A stretch of 64,000 bases of DNA. Origin: Maritimibacter harenae. GTDB lineage: Bacteria > Pseudomonadota > Alphaproteobacteria > Rhodobacterales > Rhodobacteraceae. Each line of letters opens with the position of its first letter. The stretch's first letter is position 1. Made by a program: the position numbers and the translations under genes. Location of the stretch: assembly GCF_009882975.1 (NCBI RefSeq), contig NZ_WTUX01000019.1, forward strand, positions 301,222 through 365,221, in the 5' to 3' direction. The notes beneath the pieces are model-generated. The model had not been told where the DNA came from. It ran no database searches and was given only the letters and a program-made list of their open reading frames with translations. This document shows, piece by piece, positions 25,484 through 32,995 of this stretch.

Positions 25484-28400
25484 TTAAGGCAGCTTAGATA
25501 GTTTCCGCGCTGACTTCACGCAGTCACCTATTGTATTCAGGACGGCTTCTTTATGGTCGCGATTGATCTCCATGGCCAGAAAACCTGGAGAAGCGAGGCT
25601 GGTAGTGCTCGACAGGATTAGGGGGAGTTTGATCATGCGGGCGTTTCTCTGCGCCCTCGACACCGCGGCGGATACCGCATCCCCCAACATCTTGATCGCT
25701 CCATCTTCCCCCAACCGAGATGAGAGCTCTTGGAGCATGAAGGCGGCATAGGCGACGCAACGCGCTCCATCGTCCGCATCGTCCCAGAGTTCCAGAAGGC
25801 TGGATCCGATCAATTGGGCAATGCTCCACGGGTCGTTCGTCGGCAGAGCGATATGATCGAGGAATTGGTTCAGCCAGATCGACGTATCCTTGCGCTCCCA
25901 CTCGAACTGCGTCGTGTCTCCGTCGATGCTGACGTATCGGTAATTCCCTTTCAGCATTGCGCCGAGGGCATCAGAATATGCTTCCTGCGAAATCGTGCGC
26001 TTATTGCGCGCGATCTGCAGTGCGACCTGGCTCCAAGCCGATGAAACACCATCCAGGCTCGCAAACAGCCGGAGGGCGGTGTCATCTGCCAGCAAGGTCC
26101 ACCCTCTCTCCTTGGCGACTACCAGCGTATCTACAAAGCATGGGCCCACATCTTCGAAAACCGCTTCGAAATCCGGATGAAGGGCGGTGCCTTCTTCCGG
26201 CATAGCGATTTTCAGGCCTCGTGCCAGGTCAAGGGTTCGTCCGAGGTTCGATATGAGAAGGTCGCACATCTCTCGGGACATCTCGATGATACGCGCCCCG
26301 TGCTCGTCCGCGACGAAGCTACCTCGGCGCCCTTCTCCCCCGATGGCATCCACCCTGTCCTGATAGGCTTCGTGAAGCAGATCGATGCTGCTCTGGGTGA
26401 TATGCAGGTCCGGGCAGGCCTGAAGGAGGGTGTCGGCGAAGCCGAGGGTCTGAGCGCCGTATAGGGTGATTGGATCGACGATCATGCCCGGCGCAGCCAT
26501 AACCGATTGCGTCGCCGCCTTCCGCTCTACGGCATTACCGAGGGCCATCCTGATTTTGATGCTGCCGTGGTGCCGCAGGAAATCCCAGAAATCGAAGACC
26601 GTGCCTCCACCTGCAGCGGCCAACAGAGCTATCGGGGCTTTACCTGACTCGTAAGCCTCCTCGATGCGCTTGACCTGCCCCGCACGCTCCTTGGCGCTTT
26701 CGAGGATGGGACGAAAGCTGCCTTCCAGATCATTTTCATCGATCCGAAGCGCTCCGAATATCTTGCTCTCAGGAAACAAGCGCTCGAAGTCCTTCTGAGA
26801 CCGATGATACGCGTGGGCATACTTGGACAGGACCTTTGTGACGGTGGCGTTCAGCTTCCCGACAGCGGAATCCATCGGGAAATTGTCACCCACAGCCTTT
26901 CCCATCAAGCGAAGAGCCAACGGGTCTTCAGGGGAAAGTTCGTCGCGGTCCGCCCGCGGGGCGGGAGCTGTCTCAATGATCTTCGTGAACGGATCAGCGT
27001 GATCTCGCGAGACCACAACGACCGTATCCTTCTCAACGACCTCGCGGTCGAAATCGACCTGTCGCCCAGAACGGCCTGTCAGGATCAACCCGACCATGAA
27101 GCCGAGATGTATCTGGGGGTCTTCATATCCGTCGCGCAACGCGCGGTATCCGATCTCGAGCGCCCTCTGGAAGTCGTCCGTGTGGTGATCGAGCTTGTGC
27201 GCAAGGTGCATACGCATCCGGGGATCGCCGGTAATGTCCACCGGCACGGTGTCGAGATACCGGATGATAGAAGAGATGTCCGGCAGACGCTCGCAAATGT
27301 CGATCCAGCGAGCGCGGTCTTCCAGGGTTACATCCCCTGTGCCGAACACGTGCTCGAGTTCCTTTCTGGCGCCCTTCAAGTTGCCAGCGCACTGAAAGAT
27401 GACAGCGCCGATCCTCCGCATGCTGGCGGTATCTTTGATCCTGGCGTCGAGCTTCCCATAGAGTTCTCGGGCTTCTCGAATCCTGCGGCAGTTCACCAGT
27501 GTCTGGAGTGCCATCCTCAGTTGAGGCGTATCCGTGTCAGGACTGCAGAGATCGAGATAGATGTCCGCGGCTTCGGAGTTCCGGCCCACCATCGCAAGTG
27601 CATGGGCCGCACGGTCACGCGCGAAGCTGTTGGTTTCGCGCTCTGACAACTCGGCAAGGCGATCGATGATTGCGGGATCGTCGATGTCGCCAGGATGGTT
27701 GAACACGAAGCAGGCCAAGAGCAGTGTGGAGTCCGGATGCTCTGTCAGGATGTCATGGGCGACTTCCTTGAAGAGATCAGGGTTTATCTGCGCAGCGGAC
27801 AAGATACGGCAGTTGCCAAATGCGACACGCAAGCCGGCGTCTTCTGCTGTTCGATATAGGAAGTCGGCACGTGCGAGAGCTGCTTCTGGATCCCCGTCAT
27901 TGATGCGCGCTTGGAGAAGCATAAGCTCGTCATTCGGATTCCGATCGCTTTCGGGAATCCTCGAAAGTGCATCGGCAACCGCAGCGTCCTCTCCCTTGTG
28001 CATCTTATGAGCGGCGCGGAACCGCAGCAGTTGCGGCGTATCTCCAAGTCTCCGGAAGGCTTCTTCGATGAGCTCTTCAGCCTTCTCTTCATCCCCAAGC
28101 ATCAGGGAGGCCGAGAGGGCGTTCATGATGCAGGTTTCAGCCTCTCGCGCCCATCCGCTTGCCTGCAGAAGGCCCCAGGCAACAAGAAAATGTGCTCTCG
28201 CTTCCTCGACGATCTCGATGTCGCTTTTCCGCATGAGCCTGAGGCTACGGATGTCTTCTCGCTCGGCGACTTCCTGGAACCTGAGGTATCCTGCATATGC
28301 GCGCACGCGCCAATTGTCAGGGTCTCGATTGACCGCATCCTTGATCAACCGCCGGCAATCCTTGAGCTGGCCCGCCTTCTGGGCGTGCTCCGCGAGTGCC

Positions 28401-29443
28401 AGAAGAAATTCCGGGATTCGCTGGAACGGTTCCGGAAGCTGGGCCTGAAGCTCTTGCCATGGCGTTTCCGCCAGAGCCGTCTCCAGGAACACTCCAGCTG
28501 CCCGCTGTTGTGGCTCTGGCATCGCCATGGCGCGGGCGGCCAGTTCAGCCGCCTTCTCACGATTGCCCGTGATGGACTCTGCAGCCGCCAGTATGGATAG
28601 CGCTTCGGATGTATCAGGATACTCATCGTGAGCCTGACGATACCAGTCTACGGCGGCATCCTTGTAACCCTTTGCAAAATAGGCGGATCCAAGGTTGGCC
28701 TTGATGCGGAAACGGTCTCGAGCGCTGGCAGTGCGGCCCTCATTTTCGAGAAGTCGTTCAAGCCGGGTGATCGCGGTTTGCGCCGGGCTATCGTTCAGAA
28801 GATCGGCGGCATCAGTGATGCGCTGACCGAGAGCGTCTCCATCCGGCTCTCGCTCCAAGCCCGCTACGACCGACCTCTGGAAATCAAGAATCCCGGACGT
28901 GAGTCCTGTCAGATCCCTGGAGATGTCACCGCGTAGGTCATTCATCGCTTCCGATATCTTCAAGTCGGCGATCGGCGACACGCCCGAGCAATGAATCGCC
29001 ACGACGCGAGGATGGCGATTGAGAACGGCCTTGATCTCGTCCCAGCCCATGACATCGACTTCGAAGAGAAGCTCCTTCCGGTTCTTCTCATTCAGTTCTC
29101 GCGCAACTTCCTGTATTCGCGCATCATTGGGGGCTGTGGTGGCGAGGATGAACTTGTCGAGAGCGGGGCGGAAGGCCTTTGCCTTCTCGACCTCTTCACG
29201 AAGATCTTTTTCTTTAAGCGCCTTCCCATAACCTCCAGAGCGGCCTTTACACTGGACGCCAACCCATTTGTTGTGAACCCGATCCGTGCCGAAAACATCG
29301 ACACCATGCTGCTCTTGGCCAGACCGGCCATTGGCGCGAGCGTCGTCTGTCTGCCATTCGCTTTCGAACAGATCCCTTGTCAGCCGCTCGAATGCCTGCC
29401 AGTCGGAGGGCGCGGGAATATTTACACTTGTGACGGTAACCAT
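25484..29443 (-). CDS. Mrr-like nuclease - TPR - PIN-like multidomain protein
   Basis: A ~1319-residue protein. The N-terminal ~150 residues look like an Mrr-type PD-(D/E)XK endonuclease: FERLTRDLFESEW, then GVDVFG (D49) and VGVQCKG (Q64-x-K66). Residues ~270-800 are repeated helical pairs of TPR type (for example ANLGSAYFAKGYKDAAVDWY). The last ~330 residues resemble PIN-like domains found fused to TPRs: IVDPITLYG (D990) and WTLLADDTALRLFA (D1120, D1121), then ISQEAYSDALGAMLKGNY. The start is uncertain: ATG 29443 begins directly before the nuclease domain, while ATG 29539 and TTG 29617 extend it, and none has a good ribosome binding site. It may sense infection by its TPRs and cut nucleic acid with one or both nucleases; inference. 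Confidence 0.7.
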   Translation of the reverse strand: MVTVTSVNIPAPSDWQAFERLTRDLFESEWQTDDARANGRSGQEQHGVDVFGTDRVHNKWVGVQCKGRSGGYGKALKEKDLREEVEKAKAFRPALDKFILATTAPNDARIQEVARELNEKNRKELLFEVDVMGWDEIKAVLNRHPRVVAIHCSGVSPIADLKISEAMNDLRGDISRDLTGLTSGILDFQRSVVAGLEREPDGDALGQRITDAADLLNDSPAQTAITRLERLLENEGRTASARDRFRIKANLGSAYFAKGYKDAAVDWYRQAHDEYPDTSEALSILAAAESITGNREKAAELAARAMAMPEPQQRAAGVFLETALAETPWQELQAQLPEPFQRIPEFLLALAEHAQKAGQLKDCRRLIKDAVNRDPDNWRVRAYAGYLRFQEVAEREDIRSLRLMRKSDIEIVEEARAHFLVAWGLLQASGWAREAETCIMNALSASLMLGDEEKAEELIEEAFRRLGDTPQLLRFRAAHKMHKGEDAAVADALSRIPESDRNPNDELMLLQARINDGDPEAALARADFLYRTAEDAGLRVAFGNCRILSAAQINPDLFKEVAHDILTEHPDSTLLLACFVFNHPGDIDDPAIIDRLAELSERETNSFARDRAAHALAMVGRNSEAADIYLDLCSPDTDTPQLRMALQTLVNCRRIREARELYGKLDARIKDTASMRRIGAVIFQCAGNLKGARKELEHVFGTGDVTLEDRARWIDICERLPDISSIIRYLDTVPVDITGDPRMRMHLAHKLDHHTDDFQRALEIGYRALRDGYEDPQIHLGFMVGLILTGRSGRQVDFDREVVEKDTVVVVSRDHADPFTKIIETAPAPRADRDELSPEDPLALRLMGKAVGDNFPMDSAVGKLNATVTKVLSKYAHAYHRSQKDFERLFPESKIFGALRIDENDLEGSFRPILESAKERAGQVKRIEEAYESGKAPIALLAAAGGGTVFDFWDFLRHHGSIKIRMALGNAVERKAATQSVMAAPGMIVDPITLYGAQTLGFADTLLQACPDLHITQSSIDLLHEAYQDRVDAIGGEGRRGSFVADEHGARIIEMSREMCDLLISNLGRTLDLARGLKIAMPEEGTALHPDFEAVFEDVGPCFVDTLVVAKERGWTLLADDTALRLFASLDGVSSAWSQVALQIARNKRTISQEAYSDALGAMLKGNYRYVSIDGDTTQFEWERKDTSIWLNQFLDHIALPTNDPWSIAQLIGSSLLELWDDADDGARCVAYAAFMLQELSSRLGEDGAIKMLGDAVSAAVSRAQRNARMIKLPLILSSTTSLASPGFLAMEINRDHKEAVLNTIGDCVKSARKLSKLP

Positions 29444-29862
29444 GCGGCTCGTGGCTTTGTATTTTCCAAACCCGAACCGTAGCTTGGCCCCTTCGAAATC
29501 GGAAGACAAGGTTGGCGTTTCGACGTCGATAGGTCGCATAGCAAGAGTCCGCACTCCGCCTGACGTGCATGACATGGCCGTGCTCGGGACCAGCCCGGTA
29601 GGTATGTCTGCTCTCAATCTTTCGCATAAGCATGCTCAGGTGCGGAGAAGGTCAGCTTTCCGCCTTTCATGACTACCGACACTTGCGGTCCATTGCTGTC
29701 GTTCGTGCGTTCGGCGTCTAAGATTGTTCTCTCCCCAAAGGAGGTTTTACTGTTATTTAACTACCGCGCCTTCGAATCGCGTAAGGACAAAAGCAGAGCC
29801 AACGAGAACAGGGATGCTGCCTACGTTTCACATGAGGATTAAACATTGATCATTGAGCAATT
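29444..29862. other. Spacer between the reverse transcriptase and nuclease-TPR genes
   Basis: About 420 bases, part of which may encode an N-terminal extension of the nuclease-TPR protein (to 29539 or 29617). The rest (29618-29862) is AT-rich with no gene. A small stem CTCC-CCAAA-GGAG followed by GTTTT occurs near 29732-29750 on the plus strand. A structured RNA for the reverse transcriptase could be here or upstream of that gene, but nothing in the sequence proves it. Confidence 0.4.
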
Positions 29863-31395
29863 CTAACGCTTCGCCCATCTTAGCAGGACCGCATCAAACA
29901 CTCGCTCCTGAGGAAACCTACCGAGAAAATACTGACGCTCATCAGGCGGGAACTTAGAACACGCGAAAATGAATGCTCTTTTTTGCCATGGATCCATGTG
30001 AGAAAATTCTTCCTTGTGTTCACGGAGCCAATCCGTTGCTCCCGATGCCATGGCCGACAGTATGACCTCACGCCTCACATAGGGATCACCCGACGAGAAA
30101 AAGCCAATTATCCGGGATATGTGATTAAGAGTCGCATTTCGCGAAAAAAGGCTCAACACGGATAGGCGAAAATACTCATTTTTTGCCAAAGATGTATCCG
30201 TCAGCAATCCGACTAATTCTTCACCCAAGTCTCGCCAATCATCCTCTTCAAGATCCTGAACGCTCGACAGATAGGCACAAATCCCGGCAAGACAGGGGCT
30301 TAGGTCATGGATTCTTGAAATCACCTTCTTGATCGCGCCGGGATGACCAACCTGTGCGAGCCTTCGGAAGAACCAGCGCAGACGAATAAAGTCTACCGGA
30401 TCTTGAGATAGGTATTCATCAATAATTTCATCAATTTTGCTATCACGGATTTTCTTCCAGTCAGATTGCCTAATTGAACGAAAAGAAATCATTCTGTATG
30501 GATTGCCTGACGAGTATCTCTTCACAATCCTTAGTAGGTCCCTTTCGTTTCTATTGATAGGTCGATCTTCGACCATCTGCCGACACAAGGATTTTGCCTC
30601 TTCTGGGGAGAGGAACCTGGTTTTGTGTCTCTGAAGGGTTAGACGTTGTTGTTGGTCAAGAGAGCGAGCAATTTGTGAAAGTGCTTCCCTGGCATCATCT
30701 TGAGACGAACAGAATACAAGTATATCGTCGGCATACCTCAAGAAATCTATGCCTTGCGCCTCCAAGCTATTGTCAATTGGAATAAGAGTCGCCTCCGCAA
30801 TCAGGTGTGCCGCATGAGGCCCAACGGGAATCCCCCTTGAGACACCCGCCGTCGTAGATTCAAGAAGACGGATCACCCATTTTATTGATTGGTTTGAAAA
30901 CCCAGAGTCCATGAGTTGGTTTTCAACTGTATGGTGATAAATTTGATTGTAAAAATCAGCGATGTCGCAATAGAGGACTATTGAGGACGTTGAGGACTTC
31001 TGCGCCACCTTAGCCCAGAAGTCATTCCAGCCTGACTGACTGGCATATAGACCATGATCGTGAGACGGAGAAAAGCGATAGCTAAATACTTTGTCAGACG
31101 GTTTTCGACGCTGCTCCACGCCAGCTCCAAACTGGTGCATAATCGCGGATAGGATGATAGAATCTTGAGGATCAAGCTGGGTCGCCTGACGATACGATAT
31201 TTCATCTTTGGGAACGATGAACCGCCTCGAGGTGCCAATCGGGAATTGGTGTAGATCTTTTCCAGAAATGTCATTTGCAAGTCGATCCTTTTCGGCCTGC
31301 ATCACGCGCATTTCTGCTATTTGAGGAAAGAGATCCCCATCCGAGTGCTCCGCAACGAAGTCAATCGCCCACTCAACAGATGCTTTGTCTAACAT
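29863..31395 (-). CDS. Reverse transcriptase, candidate defence-associated type
   Basis: A 510-residue protein. Polymerase motifs are visible in order: YCDIADFYNQI (motif A, D144), GIPVGPHAAHLIAE (residues 188-201), FLRYADDILVF (catalytic YADD, residues 221-224) and LTLQRHKTRFLS (motif D). The GIPVGP motif differs from the GLPQG of retrons and group II introns and resembles AbiA/unknown-group RTs. There is no maturase or X domain. Residues ~270-510 are repeated helices, as in class 1 UG/DRT proteins. GGAGG lies five bases before the ATG. The gene is visibly more AT-rich than its neighbours, a sign of transfer. It lies upstream of the nuclease-TPR and HEPN-like genes on the same strand. Anti-phage function is inferred. 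Confidence 0.85.
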   Translation of the reverse strand: MLDKASVEWAIDFVAEHSDGDLFPQIAEMRVMQAEKDRLANDISGKDLHQFPIGTSRRFIVPKDEISYRQATQLDPQDSIILSAIMHQFGAGVEQRRKPSDKVFSYRFSPSHDHGLYASQSGWNDFWAKVAQKSSTSSIVLYCDIADFYNQIYHHTVENQLMDSGFSNQSIKWVIRLLESTTAGVSRGIPVGPHAAHLIAEATLIPIDNSLEAQGIDFLRYADDILVFCSSQDDAREALSQIARSLDQQQRLTLQRHKTRFLSPEEAKSLCRQMVEDRPINRNERDLLRIVKRYSSGNPYRMISFRSIRQSDWKKIRDSKIDEIIDEYLSQDPVDFIRLRWFFRRLAQVGHPGAIKKVISRIHDLSPCLAGICAYLSSVQDLEEDDWRDLGEELVGLLTDTSLAKNEYFRLSVLSLFSRNATLNHISRIIGFFSSGDPYVRREVILSAMASGATDWLREHKEEFSHMDPWQKRAFIFACSKFPPDERQYFLGRFPQERVFDAVLLRWAKR

Positions 31396-31732
31396 CTTGC
31401 CTCCGAAAGAACCGCACGCACAGTAGCCGCGAGGTAGTATTCATTGCTCAACGTGCATCATTTTCGAAACAGATTGCAACGGCAACTCCAACGTCCGGTC
31501 TTGTGGGCGCCGAAGCGCGACATGCTGGTTGGATCTGTTTCGCAAATTATGCAAAGCCCGCTTCTTGCGCTTCGCTGCCGTTCGTTCAAGGTGCAGCTAA
31601 CGGCCGCTTCCCGCCCTTCCTCCTACGTGACCTCGCAGATGCGGCGGCAGTCGCCCCCTGCGACGAACGTAAGCCCTACGTGATGGATCGGCGATCGCCG
31701 CCGACCCAACAGACATTTCAACTCACCTGAAG
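31396..31732. other. Intergenic region upstream of the reverse transcriptase gene
   Basis: 337 bases without a supported gene. It carries the RT promoter. Several defence RTs use a structured RNA encoded next to them, so this is a candidate place for one. GC-rich runs around 31560-31690 look like decayed intergenic sequence rather than coding sequence. Confidence 0.4.
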
Positions 31733-31987
31733 TCACGCCAGATTTTTTTCGGCCAATTGCGCCTCCCAGAGGTCATCCCAAACGCTTTCCGCTACCGAAA
31801 ACATTCTTGAGGCTCGTGAGAAAAGGTTTTTCGGGATTGCCGCTGAAGTCTGAGAATTGTCGAAATTGATGTCGAAACTTCTTGCCTCGATAAACGCGTC
31901 GTATTCTTCATCAGACGCAAATGCTAAAGCTTCGAATTCAGAAAGATCGAGGAGGCAGATGACGTCCTCCCCGTCCTTGCGCACCAT
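31733..31987 (-). CDS. Small hypothetical protein, probably 5'-truncated or frameshifted gene
   Basis: An 84-residue acidic open frame starting MVRKDGEDVICLLDLSEFEA. The same frame stays open for 53 codons upstream of this ATG and reads like real protein (GYWKLRPGDGYLITG, then GVWAFWCD) but contains no ATG, GTG or TTG. An ATG at 32150 in another frame gives MRVLLNNAEKEDFNAY and then stops at 32100. A single +1 shift between about 32147 and 32100 would join both parts into a protein of ~137 residues. The gene is therefore either broken by a frameshift, read by frameshifting, or started at a rare codon. Function is unknown. Confidence 0.5.
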   Translation of the reverse strand: MVRKDGEDVICLLDLSEFEALAFASDEEYDAFIEARSFDINFDNSQTSAAIPKNLFSRASRMFSVAESVWDDLWEAQLAEKNLA

Positions 31988-32430
31988 GTCACACCAGAAG
32001 GCCCATACGCCTCCAGCAGGAATATCGGCAACGGCTGGCGCTCCGGTGATGAGGTATCCGTCACCCGGCCGCAGCTTCCAGTAGCCTGATGTGTTCTTTT
32101 CAATACGCGTTAAAGTCCTCTTTTTCTGCGTTGTTAAGAAGAACCCTCATGGGGCGAAGTCACTGACGACGATCATCGTCTTTTGACTACACATAGGTGC
32201 AAGCCCTGCTGGGCCAAAACGATGTGGGGAACGTATCGAGTTTTCTTGGTTTGGTCGTCCATCGCCGACGTCGAGCCCAATCCGAGGTGTTTCGAAAGAC
32301 CGCTGCCCGACCCGAATGACCACGACCATTTTCGGCCCACTCCCGAGATTCATGGAGAGGTTCGACGTGGCGTTGCAGCATCACAAGACGTGCCATTCGC
32401 CGCGACTACGAGGGTTTGCAGCACCCGGCC
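31988..32430. other. Region holding the likely 5' part of the frameshifted gene, then no gene
   Basis: 32100-32150 holds a short ATG-started frame on the minus strand that probably belongs to the gene ending at 31733. From 32151 to 32430 I see no supported gene, RNA or repeat; only short open frames without ribosome binding sites. Confidence 0.45.
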
Positions 32431-32847
32431 TCACCTTACCGGGACTTTCCCGACCTTTGCAGCGTGCTTCCCAAATCCTGGCAGCGCACGCAGGCGCATA
32501 TTCTCGTGCGCGGACAGCTCAACCACGCGCAAGCCCTGTTCGATCGCCGCGTCCAGGATGACATTATCCATCGCGGCTTCGACCGCCTCCAGAAAATCTT
32601 CGCGGAACAGATCCATCGTCGTTGGACGGATTCCGAAGTGAAGCGGGGTCACGCCCAGGAGTGCCCGAACCTCGCCAAACCGGTTGAAGAGGCCATTGAC
32701 GTAGAGGTCTCGGTAAACGCCAACCGCACGACGATATTTCTCCAGCTTTCGGCCTTTGTGCCGGACGTCACCCATCGCCGGGATCAAGGCCCAAAGTTTG
32801 TCTTGTGTCTCCTGGTAGCGCCCGTCGCCAGACCAATATTGCTTCAC
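32431..32847 (-). CDS. Hypothetical protein next to the integrase
   Basis: A 138-residue protein of unknown function with no signal peptide or membrane segment. The sequence (MKQYWSGDGRYQETQDKLWA at the start, then VYRDLYVNGLFNRFGEVRAL) is mostly helical with aromatic residues. It lies about 150 bases downstream of the integrase gene on the same strand. The C-terminus is short and basic (FGKHAAKVGKVPVR). It may be an island accessory protein such as an excision factor, but nothing shows this directly. Confidence 0.5.
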   Translation of the reverse strand: MKQYWSGDGRYQETQDKLWALIPAMGDVRHKGRKLEKYRRAVGVYRDLYVNGLFNRFGEVRALLGVTPLHFGIRPTTMDLFREDFLEAVEAAMDNVILDAAIEQGLRVVELSAHENMRLRALPGFGKHAAKVGKVPVR

Positions 32848-32995
32848 CGTGGGTTCCTTCCGTCTTGACGTTAAAGATGAGAAGGAGATGGGCCAAACGC
32901 GCGTGGACCAGAAACACGCGTTGCCGATTTTTAGCAGGCGGACGGAAAAGAAACGGCTGACACTGCCAGGGAACCACGCGTCGGTTGTTCAACGA

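Noticed and set aside
29735..29760. Ribosome binding site AAGGAGG on the plus strand in the RT-nuclease spacer
   Set aside because: No usable start codon or open frame follows within a normal distance.
32100..32150. Programmed -1 frameshift at the A-rich run in the small split gene
   Set aside because: The two frames are related by +1, not -1, so the A-AAA-AAG-like slippery sequence would not join them. A mutation or sequencing error is simpler.
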